Of a stretch of 64,000 nt of DNA, positions 18,812 to 28,823 are shown piece by piece. Below the pieces are notes generated by a model that had not been told where the DNA came from, ran no database searches, and worked only from the letters and a program-made list of their open reading frames with translations. Numbering within the stretch: the first letter of the stretch is position 1; each line of letters opens with the position of its first letter. Origin of the DNA: Streptomyces platensis (GTDB taxonomy: Bacteria; Actinomycetota; Actinomycetes; Streptomycetales; Streptomycetaceae); the NCBI RefSeq assembly GCF_008704855.1, contig NZ_CP023691.1, positions 6,076,001 through 6,140,000 on the forward strand. Direction: 5' to 3'. Made by a program: the position numbers and the translations under genes.

Positions 18812-19000
18812 CCGGGCCGGTCCGCGACCCCCGGGGCACCCATTCCCATGAATAGCTGACGATCGGACCAGGTCTTCCCCAAGGCGGCATGGACGTGTCC
18901 CGCGCCGAGCAGCACTGTCCTGGGCGCCGGGACGGCGAAGCGATTCCGCCACGGCGCCGCTCACGGCACGTACCACCGCACCACCAGGGGGAACGCACCG

Positions 19001-19300
19001 ATGAACCAGCCACTCGACACCCCGCCGCCGTGGCGCACCACCGGGGCGCACACCGCGTCCCACGGGCGCTGTCCGGCCGCCGCCGCCAAGGACCCCACAC
19101 CGTGCGAGGGACCACGGGACGCGGCCACCATCGTCGACCGCCACGGCCGGGAGTCCGCCGGCTGTGTCCACCACTGCGCCCGCCTGCTGGCCGGCCTCGA
19201 AGGTGCCCGGGTCCACCCCTTCGTCCCCGCGCCCCAGGCCCTGGACATCTACTCCAGGGCCCGCGAACTTCCGCCCTTCGCCTGGGAGATCGGCAGATAG
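19001..19300 (+). CDS. Hypothetical protein, 99 aa
   Basis: ATG 19001 is preceded by AGGGGGAA at good spacing. Soluble, with no signal peptide or membrane segment. Four cysteines (GRCPA, TPCEG, AGCVHHCAR) are spread over the first 60 residues, and the end is hydrophobic/aromatic (DIYSRARELPPFAWEIGR). Not recognised; no neighbour indicates a function. Confidence 0.6.
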   Translation: MNQPLDTPPPWRTTGAHTASHGRCPAAAAKDPTPCEGPRDAATIVDRHGRESAGCVHHCARLLAGLEGARVHPFVPAPQALDIYSRARELPPFAWEIGR

Positions 19301-19455
19301 ACCCGGGGGCGCCGCCCTGGCCGCATCCGGCCCCCGGCCGCTTCCGGTCAGGTCCTACGCCTCGGGGCGCCGTATCCACATGGGCACGGCGCCCCGATCC
19401 GAGTGCCGGGCCGGGGCGCGGTCATCGACGACGCGCGGCCGGGCCCGGCACCCCC

Positions 19456-20841
<1,386 letters not shown>

Positions 20842-21309
20842 GGGGGCGGACTCCCTTGTCTGCTCGTGGTGGACGGGTGGAGCAATGGGGCAGGAGGGGG
20901 GTGTTTCTGCGCCGTTTGTCGAGCGTAACGCGGACGCGGCGCAGCGCCGTCGGACGGAAACCCTCGGGCGTCCGTCGTCAGCGGTAACAGTTGGTGTCGG
21001 GGTGGATACGGAACCGGAAGGCGGCCGTCCGGGGGCCGGGCGGTCGAGGGCCCGGTGGCCAGGTGGGCGGGGCCCGGCGTCCGGATCCGGGTGCGGGCCG
21101 GGGCCCGGTGGACCGGTCCTGTGGCGGGGCTGTCGCCGTCCGCCGTGCCGGTGCCGTGTGCCGCAGGTCTCACCGGAGCCGCCGGGACCTGCGGGAGGGG
21201 GAGGAGCGGGCCGGCGGCCGTGAGCCCGGGGCGGTCGGCCCCGGGCTCACGCTCCGTGGCCCGTCGCCCGCCGGATGGCGGCGGGCGGGGGTTCAGCGGA
21301 GGTGACGCG
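20842..21309. other. 468-bp intergenic region between glyA and sdaA
   Basis: No gene is supported; long frames here are shadows. It holds the glyA terminator (21220-21250) and, by inference, the sdaA promoter, for which I could not pick convincing hexamers. Confidence 0.5.
21220..21250 (-). terminator. Terminator downstream of glyA
   Basis: GTGAGCCCGGGGC (21220-21232) and GCCCCGGGCTCAC (21238-21250) form a perfect 13-bp stem with a 5-nt loop, about 60 bp past the glyA stop. A short palindrome GTGACGCGTCAC also spans the glyA stop codon. Confidence 0.75.
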
Positions 21310-22569
21310 TCACAGCGACGGGTAGAGCGGGAACTTGCCCGCGAGCGCGGTGACCCGGGCCTTGAGGGCGTCGGCGTCGTAGCCGGGCTTGAGGGCCTCG
21401 GCGATGATGTCGGCGACCTCGCGGAAGTCCTCGGCCTGGAAGCCGCGGGTGGCCAGGGCCGGGGTGCCGATGCGCAGGCCGGAGGTGACCATCGGCGGGC
21501 GGGGGTCGTTCGGGATGGCATTGCGGTTGACCGTGATGCCGACCTCGTGGAGGAGGTCCTCGGCCTGCTGGCCGTCCAGCTCGGAGTCGCGCAGGTCGAC
21601 CAGGACGAGGTGGACATCGGTGCCGCCGGACAGGACCGAGACGCCGTGCTGCTTGACGTCGTCCTGCATCAGGCGCTCGGCCAGGATGCGGGCACCGTCC
21701 AGGGTGCGCTGCTGGCGCTCCTTGAAGTCGTCGGAGGCGGCGACCTTGAAGGAGACGGCCTTGGCGGCGATCACGTGCTCCAGCGGACCGCCCTGCTGAC
21801 CGGGGAAGACCGCGGAGTTGATCTTCTTGGCGAGCTCCTGGGTGGAGAGGATCACACCGCCGCGGGGGCCGCCCAGGGTCTTGTGGGTGGTGGTGGTGAC
21901 CACGTGGGCGTGCGGCACGGGGGAGGGGTGCAGGCCCGCCGCCACCAGACCGGCGAAGTGCGCCATGTCGACCATGAGGTAGGCGCCGACCTCGTCCGCG
22001 ATGCGGCGGAAGGCGGCGAAGTCGAGCTGACGCGGGTAGGCGGACCAGCCGGCGACGATCAGCTTGGGGCGGTGCTCCTTGGCGAGGCGCTCGACCTCTT
22101 CCATGTCGACCAGGTTGGTCTTCTCGTCGACGTGGTAGGGCACCACGTTGTAGAGCTTGCCGCTGAAGTTGATCTTCATGCCGTGGGTCAGGTGCCCGCC
22201 GTGGGCGAGGTTGAGACCCAGGATGGTGTCGCCCGGCTTGATCAGCGCGAACATGGCCGCGGCGTTGGCCTGCGCACCGGAGTGCGGCTGCACGTTGGCG
22301 GCCTCGGCACCGAAGAGCGCCTTGATGCGGTCGATGGCGATCTGCTCGACCACGTCGACGTGCTCACAGCCGCCGTAGTAGCGGCGGCCGGGGTAGCCCT
22401 CGGCGTACTTGTTGGTGAGGACGGAGCCCTGGGCCTCCATGACGGCGACGGGGGCGAAGTTCTCCGACGCGATCATTTCGAGGGTGGACTGCTGGCGGTG
22501 GAGCTCGGCATCGACGGCGGCGGCGACGTCGGGGTCGAGCTCATGGAGGGAGCTGTTGAGAAGCGACAT
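21310..22569 (-). CDS. glyA: Serine hydroxymethyltransferase
   Basis: 419 aa, standard length. It interconverts serine and glycine with tetrahydrofolate. The PLP-binding lysine is in VVTTTTHKTLGGPRGG (Lys230). Other family motifs are TNKYAEGYPGRRYYGGCE, QPHSGAQANAA and VDMAHFAGLVA. It is the third gene after the glycine riboswitch, downstream of gcvT and gcvH, and supplies serine from the methylene-THF produced by glycine cleavage. A hairpin (22607-22621) lies in the spacer from gcvH. Confidence 0.96.
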   Translation of the reverse strand: MSLLNSSLHELDPDVAAAVDAELHRQQSTLEMIASENFAPVAVMEAQGSVLTNKYAEGYPGRRYYGGCEHVDVVEQIAIDRIKALFGAEAANVQPHSGAQANAAAMFALIKPGDTILGLNLAHGGHLTHGMKINFSGKLYNVVPYHVDEKTNLVDMEEVERLAKEHRPKLIVAGWSAYPRQLDFAAFRRIADEVGAYLMVDMAHFAGLVAAGLHPSPVPHAHVVTTTTHKTLGGPRGGVILSTQELAKKINSAVFPGQQGGPLEHVIAAKAVSFKVAASDDFKERQQRTLDGARILAERLMQDDVKQHGVSVLSGGTDVHLVLVDLRDSELDGQQAEDLLHEVGITVNRNAIPNDPRPPMVTSGLRIGTPALATRGFQAEDFREVADIIAEALKPGYDADALKARVTALAGKFPLYPSL

Positions 22570-22606
22570 GAGAGTTCCTGGGGAGTCAGGGGCGCGAGGG
22601 GCCTCT

Positions 22607-22621
22607 CCGGACGGGGTCCGG
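22607..22621 (-). other. Hairpin in gcvH-glyA spacer
   Basis: CCGGAC (22607-22612) pairs with GTCCGG (22616-22621), flanked by purine-rich GGGGAG. A similar hairpin with the same GGAC/GTCC core lies in the gcvT-gcvH spacer. Possible processing or stabilising element of the operon mRNA. Confidence 0.45.
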
Positions 22622-22695
22622 GGGAGCTTCCGCGCGGGCGGTGGCGGTCGGGGCTCCCGTCCGGGCGGGCCCGGGAGCGGGGGAGAGCCGGGGGC

Positions 22696-23073
22696 TCAGC
22701 TCTGGATGAAGGCGGCGTACTCGTCGGCCGAGAGCAGGTCGCCCGGCTCGCCGCTGATCTTCACCTTGAACAGCCAACCGCCCTCGAACGGGGCGGAGTT
22801 CACCAGCGAGGGGTCGTTGACGACGTCCTCGTTGATCTCGGCGATCTCACCGTCGACGGGCGAGTAGAGGTCGCTGACCGACTTGGTCGACTCCAGCTCA
22901 CCGCAGGTCTCGCCCGCCGCGACCGTGGCACCGACCTCGGGGAGCTGCACGTAGACGACGTCGCCGAGCGCGTTGGCCGCGTGCTCGGTGATGCCGACCG
23001 TCGAGACGCCGTCCTCGGCGCCCGACAGCCACTCGTGCTCCTTGCTGTAGCGCAGCTGCTGGGGGTTGCTCAT
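22696..23073 (-). CDS. gcvH: Glycine cleavage system H protein
   Basis: 125 aa lipoyl-carrier protein that shuttles the aminomethyl group between GcvP, GcvT and dihydrolipoamide dehydrogenase. The lipoylated lysine is Lys64 in GELESTKSVSDLYSP, and the flanking KEHEWL, ITEHAANALGD and NEDVVNDPSLVN are typical. It begins with ATG at 23073 after CAGGAGAA. It follows gcvT by about 120 bp. The glycine decarboxylase gene (gcvP) is not in the window. Confidence 0.96.
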   Translation of the reverse strand: MSNPQQLRYSKEHEWLSGAEDGVSTVGITEHAANALGDVVYVQLPEVGATVAAGETCGELESTKSVSDLYSPVDGEIAEINEDVVNDPSLVNSAPFEGGWLFKVKISGEPGDLLSADEYAAFIQS

Positions 23074-23123
23074 GGCTCGATTCTCCTGTACGCGAGGGTG
23101 TGATCGTGAAGGGGGGCACCTCC

Positions 23124-23140
23124 CGGACGAAGTCCGGGGG
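23124..23140 (-). other. Hairpin in gcvT-gcvH spacer
   Basis: CCCGGAC and GTCCGGG form a 7-bp stem with a GAA loop, flanked by GGGGGGCACCT and GGGGGCACG. The pattern resembles short palindromic elements scattered between Streptomyces genes and parallels the hairpin between gcvH and glyA. Confidence 0.5.
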
Positions 23141-23197
23141 CACGTCTTGCGCAGTGAGACGCGCGGGCGCGCGCCGCCGCCTGCCGTCGGTGAACGG

Positions 23198-24325
23198 TTA
23201 CTTCTGCCGCTTGTAGAACGGCAGCGCGGTGACCTCGTACGGCTCATGGCTTCCACGGATGTCCACGCAGACACCCTCCGTGCCCGCGGTGGCGTAGGCC
23301 GCGTCGACATAGGCGATGGCGATCGGCTTGCCGAGCGTGGGGGACGGGGCCCCGGAGGTGACCTCGCCGATGACCGTGCCGTCGGCCGTGACGACCGGGT
23401 ACCCGGCCCGCGGCACCCGGCGGCCCCGGGCGATCAGCCCGACCAGCTTGCGCGGCGGCCGGGCCTCGGCACGCTCGGCGGCCTCGGCCAGGGCCTCGCG
23501 GCCCACGAAGTCCCCGCCGTTGGTGGTCTTCTCGAACTTCACGACCCGGCCCAGACCCGCGTCGAACGGCGTCGTCGCGGTGGTCAGCTCATGCCCGTAG
23601 AGCGGCATGCCCGCCTCCAGGCGCAGGGTGTCCCGGCAGGACAGCCCGCAGGGCACCAGCCCGGCGTCCTTGCCCGCCTCGGTCAGCGCCTCCCAGAGGG
23701 CGACCGCGTCCGCCGGCCGGACGAACAGCTCGAAGCCGTCCTCACCGGTGTAGCCGGTACGGGCGATCAGCGCCTGCACCCCGGCGACCGTGCCGGGCAG
23801 CCCGGCGTAGTACTTGAGACCGTCCAGATCGGCGTCCGTCAGCTTCTTGAGGATGCCGGGGGACTCCGGGCCCTGCACCGCGAGCAGCGCGTAGGCGTCC
23901 CGGTCGTCGCGGATCGCGGCGTCGAAGCCGCCCGCTCGCGCGCTCAGCGCGTCCAGCACCACCTGGGCGTTGGAGGCGTTGGCGACGACCATGTACTCCT
24001 GGTCGGCGAGGCGGTAGACGATCAGGTCGTCGAGGATGCCGCCCTTGTCCTCACAGATCATGGTGTAGCGGGCGCGGCCCGTCTTCACGCCGCCGATGTT
24101 GCCGACCAGCGCGTAGTCGAGCAGGTCGGCGGCCTGCGGCCCGGTGACGGTGATCTCGCCCATGTGGGAGAGGTCGAAGAGGCCGGCGCGGGTACGGACG
24201 GCGACATGCTCATCCCGCTCGCTGCTGTAGCGCAGCGGCATGTCCCAGCCGGCGAAGTCGGTCATGGTCGCGCCGAGCCCGCGATGGGTGGCGTCCAGCG
24301 CGGTACGGCGGGGGGCATCAGTCAT
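23198..24325 (-). CDS. gcvT: Aminomethyltransferase (glycine cleavage T protein)
   Basis: 375 aa, standard length. It transfers the methylene group from H-protein-bound aminomethyl to tetrahydrofolate. Family motifs include FAGWDMPLRY, GLFDLSHMGEI, ARTGYTGEDGFEL, CRDTLRLEAGMPLYGHE and the C-terminal VGLIARGRRVPRAGYPV. ATG 24325 is preceded by a 200-nt leader containing the glycine riboswitch, so glycine should induce the whole gcvT-gcvH-glyA unit. Confidence 0.96.
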   Translation of the reverse strand: MTDAPRRTALDATHRGLGATMTDFAGWDMPLRYSSERDEHVAVRTRAGLFDLSHMGEITVTGPQAADLLDYALVGNIGGVKTGRARYTMICEDKGGILDDLIVYRLADQEYMVVANASNAQVVLDALSARAGGFDAAIRDDRDAYALLAVQGPESPGILKKLTDADLDGLKYYAGLPGTVAGVQALIARTGYTGEDGFELFVRPADAVALWEALTEAGKDAGLVPCGLSCRDTLRLEAGMPLYGHELTTATTPFDAGLGRVVKFEKTTNGGDFVGREALAEAAERAEARPPRKLVGLIARGRRVPRAGYPVVTADGTVIGEVTSGAPSPTLGKPIAIAYVDAAYATAGTEGVCVDIRGSHEPYEVTALPFYKRQK

Positions 24326-24361
24326 GGTTCCGGGCTCCCAGGCAGGGGTGACAAGACGTTC

Positions 24362-24565
24362 TCCCCATCTGTCATCGGAACCTGAGAGGTTCACCGGTAT
24401 CCCGCGAACGGACCCGGTTTGCACCTTGGGTGGAGCCGGCCCGTCAGCCGGGCAGCGGCTCGCTTTTCAGATCTGCCTCGCCCGTGCGGTATAGGGGCCT
24501 GAGAGATTCAAGGGAGGACTTGCTCCTTCGGCGCCCCGCCGTGGCGGCCGGGGACTCTCCCGCGC
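24362..24565 (-). promoter_or_regulatory. Tandem glycine riboswitch upstream of gcvT
   Basis: Read on the minus strand, aptamer 1 (about 24565-24484) has the conserved GGGAGAGTC, the core GCCGAAGGAGCAA, and AATCTCTCAGGCCCC. Aptamer 2 (about 24476-24364) starts ATCTGAAAAGCG, keeps GTGCAAACC and AACCTCTCAGGTTCC, and closes with ATGACAGATGGGG, whose CAGAT pairs with ATCTG to make P1. Two aptamers in tandem before gcvT are the classical glycine-sensing ON switch. The core of aptamer 2 departs from consensus (ACCCAAGGTGCAA), so it may bind ligand weakly. Confidence 0.9.
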
Positions 24566-24792
24566 GGGTTCAAGCGGCCGGTATGCAGTTGGCGGTGCAC
24601 AGGTGAGCTGTGATGTGCACGTGGCGGCCACATCATTGCACGGGATCGCCGGATAAAGGAGCCCCCTCCGCCGCCCCGCCCACGACGTGGGCAGATCGGA
24701 CAATCGCCTTGATGGGCATTACCTTTTCTTGACACTCTGCGGGTAGGGGACGGACTCGAACCGGACCAGAACGGGCGGGGAGGGCGATCACG

Positions 24793-25518
24793 GTGCACAG
24801 CGAAGCGGCATTCGGGGCGACTTCAGGGGTCGTGCCCCCGGACGTCGTGCCGACGGCGCCGTCCGCCGCCATGTCCCGCACCGGCCGTACGCGGCGGGCC
24901 GTCATCCGGCCCGGACGCCGCACCGCGGTCGTGGACCTGCGGGGCGAGCGGCGGCCGCCCGGCGCCACCGAGCTGCGGTTCCCGGCCGGCGACCTGGTGG
25001 TGGTCTCCGGGCTGCCGGGCAGCGGCAAGAGCACCCTGATGCACCGGGTCGTGCCGCCGCTGGACGGGCACGGCGCCGTCGTGCACCGCATCGATTCGCA
25101 GGACGTCCGTGAGCGCTGGGAGCACGGCAGGCTGCGCCGGCTGCCGTACGGGCTCTACCGCCCGCTGGTCCGGGCCGCCCACTACCTGACCCTGGGCCGT
25201 GCGCTGCGCTCCGGTGACAGCGTGGTGGTGCACGACTGCGGGACGCTGGCGTGGGTGCGCCGCTGGATCGCGCGCGCGGCGCGGCGCGGCGGCCGCGGGG
25301 CGCATCTGGTGCTACTCGATGTGGCGCCCGAGGTGGCGCTTTCCGGCCAGGAGTCACGGGGCCGCGGGGTGTCGGGGTACGCCTTCGCCCGGCACCGCGG
25401 GGCGGTGGGCCGGCTGGTCGGCGCCGCGGAATCGGCCCGGCTGCCCAAGGGCTTCTGCTCTGCCGCCCTCCTCGACCGGCGGTCGGCGAGAGCCCTGGAG
25501 ACGGTCACCTTCCATTAG
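24793..25518 (+). CDS. P-loop NTPase, predicted small kinase
   Basis: 241 aa, GTG start. The central GLPGSGKSTLMHRV is a Walker A in the context of AAA_33 (zeta-toxin/nucleoside kinase-like) proteins; a later VVVHDCGTLAWVRRWI and HLVLLDVAPEVALSGQ fit the second acidic strand and lid region. About 45 N-terminal residues are unstructured. The substrate is not known. It lies upstream of two SseB-like genes in the same direction. It is divergent from the gcv operon. Confidence 0.78.
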   Translation: MHSEAAFGATSGVVPPDVVPTAPSAAMSRTGRTRRAVIRPGRRTAVVDLRGERRPPGATELRFPAGDLVVVSGLPGSGKSTLMHRVVPPLDGHGAVVHRIDSQDVRERWEHGRLRRLPYGLYRPLVRAAHYLTLGRALRSGDSVVVHDCGTLAWVRRWIARAARRGGRGAHLVLLDVAPEVALSGQESRGRGVSGYAFARHRGAVGRLVGAAESARLPKGFCSAALLDRRSARALETVTFH

Positions 25519-25606
25519 TCGCCGGGCACGCCCCCGCACGCCGCACCGCGCGCCGTCTCGTCTAGGGTCTTTGGCCAGATGGCGCGGTTTGGAACGGGTG
25601 GGACGA

Positions 25607-26413
25607 ATGACATTTCCGGAGCAGGGGATACCGCAGCTGGCATGGCCGGCGAACGAGCTCGAAGAGGTGCTGTCCGCGTCGGTCGGACACCCGGGCGCCG
25701 GCGGCCGGATCGTCGAGGTCCTCGGCCGTAGCCGGCTGTGGGTGCCGCTGCCCGAAGGCGGCGGTCCGGAGAGCGCGGGTCCCGGCACCCGCGGCCTCGA
25801 TCTGCCCACCGTGGAGCTCGACGGGGCGCACTACGTCCCGGTCTACAGCTCCGAGCAGGAGTTCCTGCGGGTGATCGGCTCGCATATGTCCTTCACCGTC
25901 GCCCCGGCCCGGGAGTTCGCCCGCGGGCTGCCGCCGCAGATCGGCATCGCGGTCAATCCCGACGGCACGGTCGGCGTCCCGCTGCCGCCGCCCGCGGTGG
26001 CCGAACTGTGCCGGGAGCGGCGGCCGGGACAGCCGGAGTTCGACGGGCTGCCGAGCGGCGGCCGGGTACGGCTCTTCGAGCCGGACTGGCAGGACGAGCC
26101 GGTGGACTTCCTGGCCTCGGCCGGGCTGGAGTTCTCCGGCGCCGGAATTGTCCTGAGTGCCCGGCGTGCCCTGGCAAGCGTCGAGGGCGACACGCCCGCG
26201 CTGTTCGTCGGTGTTCAGGTCGCGGCGGATGCCCTCGCGCTGCACGACGGCACCGCCCGCGAGACGGTACTCTCAGCCCTCGGACGTGCGCTCGGCGCAG
26301 TACCGCTGCCCTGGCCCGTACAACTCGTCATGCTCGACCTCGCCCAGGGCGACCCGGTCGCCGACTGGATGCTGGAGCGCGTGCGGCCCTTCTACAGTCG
26401 TGACCACTCGTAA
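25607..26413 (+). CDS. SseB-family protein (paralogue 1)
   Basis: 268 aa. It has the SseB N-terminal module (ELEEVLSASVGHPGAGGRIVEVLGRSRLWVPLPE, then YVPVYSSEQEF) and the SseB C-terminal module ending GDPVADWMLERVRPFYSRD. SseB of E. coli is named for an effect on serine sensitivity, but its biochemistry is unknown. The stop codon TAA is the first part of a perfect 48-bp palindrome. A related gene follows. Confidence 0.82.
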   Translation: MTFPEQGIPQLAWPANELEEVLSASVGHPGAGGRIVEVLGRSRLWVPLPEGGGPESAGPGTRGLDLPTVELDGAHYVPVYSSEQEFLRVIGSHMSFTVAPAREFARGLPPQIGIAVNPDGTVGVPLPPPAVAELCRERRPGQPEFDGLPSGGRVRLFEPDWQDEPVDFLASAGLEFSGAGIVLSARRALASVEGDTPALFVGVQVAADALALHDGTARETVLSALGRALGAVPLPWPVQLVMLDLAQGDPVADWMLERVRPFYSRDHS

Positions 26414-26460
26414 GGGCTTGCCGATGGGCCAGGACCGGTCCTGGCCCATCGGCAAGCCCT
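26413..26460. terminator. Perfect 48-bp palindrome between SseB genes
   Basis: Every base from 26413 to 26436 is complementary to its mirror from 26437 to 26460, giving a 24-bp arm with no mismatch and no spacer (outer AGGGCTTGCC, centre GGACCGGTCC). It begins on the last base of the stop codon of the first SseB gene and ends 63 bp before the next start. In RNA it would fold into one long hairpin, so a factor-independent terminator is likely; as DNA it could extrude a cruciform. Confidence 0.9.
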
Positions 26461-26523
26461 AAGCTGGTTGGATGACAGGCGGGCGCACCCTCACGTGCCC
26501 TGCTGAGAGAAGGGACGGACCAC

Positions 26524-27315
26524 GTGAGCGCGGGTGCGCATCAGGGGCCGGCGGCGGCCGGACAGCTGGAGCAGCTGCTTCAGCAGGTCTCGCCCGGCCG
26601 TTACGACGCCTATGAGGCGCTGCTGCACGCGCTCGCCGCGGGCCAGGTCTGGATGCTGCTCTGGCAGGGCCGGGCCGGTATGCCCGATGCGCAGTACGGA
26701 AACATGGAGGTCGAGGGCCTCGGCTATGCGCCGTGTGTGACCTCGGCGCCCGAGCTCGCCGCCTCCGGCTGGAACCGTGACCACGAGGTGGTCACCGGTC
26801 CCGAAATCGCCGCCGCGCTCTTCCCTGACCGCTGGGGCCTGTGGCTGAATCCGCATGCTCCCGGCGGCGGCGTCGGCATTCCCTGGCTGGATCTGCGTCG
26901 TATCGCCGGCGGCCTCGACCGGCTGCCCGCCGGGCCGCTGCGGATCTCGGAGCCGGTGATCGACATCCCGCAGTTCTACGCGCTGCTCGCCCAGAACGCG
27001 CACCGGACGCCCGCCGTCCGGTCGCTGCGCCGGGCCTGGGTGCAGCCCGCGCTGGGTGCCCCGTATCTGGCGATCGGTCTGGATCTGTACGACACCGGCC
27101 AACAAGCGGTGGATTCGGTGCGGTTGATGATCCAGCAGTCGATCGGTGCCGTTCCGGACGGTCTGCCCGTCTCCACGGTCGCGATGAACGACGAGTTCGA
27201 CCCGGTCGGCATGTGGATGCGGGCCTCCACGCGCCCCTTCTTCGACCGTGACGGCTACGTCCAGCCGCAGGCTCCCGCGCCCTCGTACGGCTACGGCTAC
27301 CCGCGTCCGTACTGA
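26524..27315 (+). CDS. SseB-family protein (paralogue 2)
   Basis: 263 aa, GTG start after GAGAAGGGA. N-terminal module LEQLLQQVSPGRYDAYEALLHALAAGQVWMLLW; C-terminal module with VSTVAMNDEFDPVGMWMRASTRPFFDRDGY, which parallels the end of the preceding protein. The C-terminal tail is Tyr/Pro/Gly-rich (APSYGYGYPRPY). The two SseB genes probably arose by duplication but have diverged strongly. Function unknown. Confidence 0.8.
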   Translation: MSAGAHQGPAAAGQLEQLLQQVSPGRYDAYEALLHALAAGQVWMLLWQGRAGMPDAQYGNMEVEGLGYAPCVTSAPELAASGWNRDHEVVTGPEIAAALFPDRWGLWLNPHAPGGGVGIPWLDLRRIAGGLDRLPAGPLRISEPVIDIPQFYALLAQNAHRTPAVRSLRRAWVQPALGAPYLAIGLDLYDTGQQAVDSVRLMIQQSIGAVPDGLPVSTVAMNDEFDPVGMWMRASTRPFFDRDGYVQPQAPAPSYGYGYPRPY

Positions 27316-27698
27316 CGCCCGGCGCGCCGCCCCGGCGCCGGGCTTGGGGGGAATTCGCCCCATGTGCCCCGCAGTTGAGCCCCTTTCTCACGGGTATACA
27401 CACCGCTCAGCTCCCACTTTTGTCCGTATAACGGAATGCCGCGGATCACATCACAGTTACGCATCCTTTCCCCTTCAGGGCTGGTGACTGATCGCGAATC
27501 GGATGAAGACTCCGGCAGCAGAGGGCCATCGGTCCTTTGTACGAGCGTCATCCGAGAACGGCGTCGCGCACCTTTTGAATTTCCATAAAACGCGAACTTC
27601 CGCGATGCCTGCATGACTTGCACCAGTGATGTGAAGAAGGCCGCTACCGCGGCGGGGCATGGGCCGGCCACTGTCGGCCGAGAGGGGTCAAAGGCACC
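27316..27698. other. 383-bp region upstream of the peptide ABC importer operon
   Basis: No gene. It starts with a terminator (27317-27343) and then becomes less GC-rich than the surroundings (27395-27600), as expected for a promoter region. TATAAC (27427) and TATACA (27395) resemble -10 hexamers, but I see no well-spaced -35 partner. Confidence 0.5.
27317..27343 (+). terminator. Terminator after second SseB gene
   Basis: GCCCGGCGC (27317-27325) and GCGCCGGGC (27335-27343) form a perfect 9-bp stem starting 2 nt after the stop codon, followed by TTGGGGGG. Confidence 0.7.
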
Positions 27699-28697
27699 GT
27701 GACCGCACCGATCGAGACCACCGGAGCAGCTGCTGAGGCGCAGCCGGAAGCGGTGCTGAAAGGCGTGGAACAAAAGCGGATCGAGGGGCGTTCGCTCGGT
27801 CAGATCGCCTGGCTGCGCTTCCGGCGGGACAAGGTCGCGGTGGCCGGTGCCATCGTTGTCATCCTGCTCATCGCCGTAGCCGCGCTCTCCCGCCCGATCC
27901 AGTCGCTGCTGGGGCTGGACCCCAACAACCCCAACCAGTCGCTGATCGACCCCAACACCACGCTCCCCAAGGGCGACTTCGGCGGGATGAGCGGGGACCA
28001 CCCGCTGGGCGTGGACCCGAAGTTCGGCCGCGATCTGCTCGCCCGGATCCTGGAGGGCTCCTGGGTGTCGCTGATCGTGGCGTTCGGCGCGACCCTGCTG
28101 TCGGTAGCCATCGGCACCGTCCTCGGGGTGGTCGCCGGCTTCTACCGCGGGCGGGTGGATGCCTTCATCAGCCGGATGATGGACGTCTTCCTGGCTTTCC
28201 CGCTGCTGCTGTTCGCCATCGCGATCTCCGCCTCGCTCCAGGGCGGCGCCTTCGGCCTGGAGGGTCTGCCGCTGCACATCTCGGTGCTGATCTTCGTGAT
28301 CGGCTTCTTCAACTGGCCGTACATGGGGCGGATCGTGCGCGCGCAGACGCTGTCGCTGCGCGAGCGGGAGTTCGTGGACGCCGCCCGCGGCATGGGGGCA
28401 CGCGGCCCGTTCATCCTCTTCCGGGAGCTGCTGCCCAACCTGGTGGGTCCGATCATCGTCTACTCGACGCTGCTGATCCCCTCCAACATCCTCTTCGAGG
28501 CGGCGCTGAGCTTCCTGGGCGTCGGTATCCAACCGCCCCAGGCGTCCTGGGGCGGCATGCTCAACCAGGCGGTCAAGTACTACGAGGTCGACCCTCAGTA
28601 CATGATCGTCCCCGGCCTCGCGATCTTCGTCACCGTGCTGGCGTTCAACCTGCTCGGTGACGGTCTGAGGGACGCGCTGGATCCGCGCAGCCGCTGA
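27699..28697 (+). CDS. Peptide ABC transporter permease (OppC/DppC type)
   Basis: 332 aa, GTG start. A cytoplasmic N-terminal segment (GQIAWLRFRRDKVAVAG) precedes TM1, a long extracellular loop containing HPLGVDPKFGRDLLARI, then five further helices with the EAA motif EFVDAARGMGARGPFILFRELLPN. This is the OppC_N/BPD_transp_1 layout. It is the first gene of a five-gene importer (permease C, binding protein, permease B, two ATPases). Confidence 0.93.
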   Translation: MTAPIETTGAAAEAQPEAVLKGVEQKRIEGRSLGQIAWLRFRRDKVAVAGAIVVILLIAVAALSRPIQSLLGLDPNNPNQSLIDPNTTLPKGDFGGMSGDHPLGVDPKFGRDLLARILEGSWVSLIVAFGATLLSVAIGTVLGVVAGFYRGRVDAFISRMMDVFLAFPLLLFAIAISASLQGGAFGLEGLPLHISVLIFVIGFFNWPYMGRIVRAQTLSLREREFVDAARGMGARGPFILFRELLPNLVGPIIVYSTLLIPSNILFEAALSFLGVGIQPPQASWGGMLNQAVKYYEVDPQYMIVPGLAIFVTVLAFNLLGDGLRDALDPRSR

Positions 28698-28761
28698 TGG
28701 CCGTGCCTGGCACCCGCTCAGAAGTCTCACCAGCGTTTTTCGCAGTTCTGTAGCTCTGACA

Positions 28762-28789
28762 TACCGAGGTACCGACGTACCGACGTATG
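28762..28789. repeat. Short 8-bp tandem repeat before the binding-protein gene
   Basis: Three imperfect copies of TACCGACG (TACCGAGG, TACCGACG, TACCGACG) followed by TATGGACG lie in the 126-bp spacer between the permease and binding-protein genes, about 35 bp before the start. It may be only a slippage product. Confidence 0.5.
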
Positions 28790-28823
28790 GACGTTTCTCG
28801 ACGAACGAAGGGGACACCGACCA

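Noticed and set aside
24729..24760. TTGACA before the P-loop protein gene as -35 element
   Set aside because: No -10 hexamer at 16-18 nt spacing; TAGGGG is too close.
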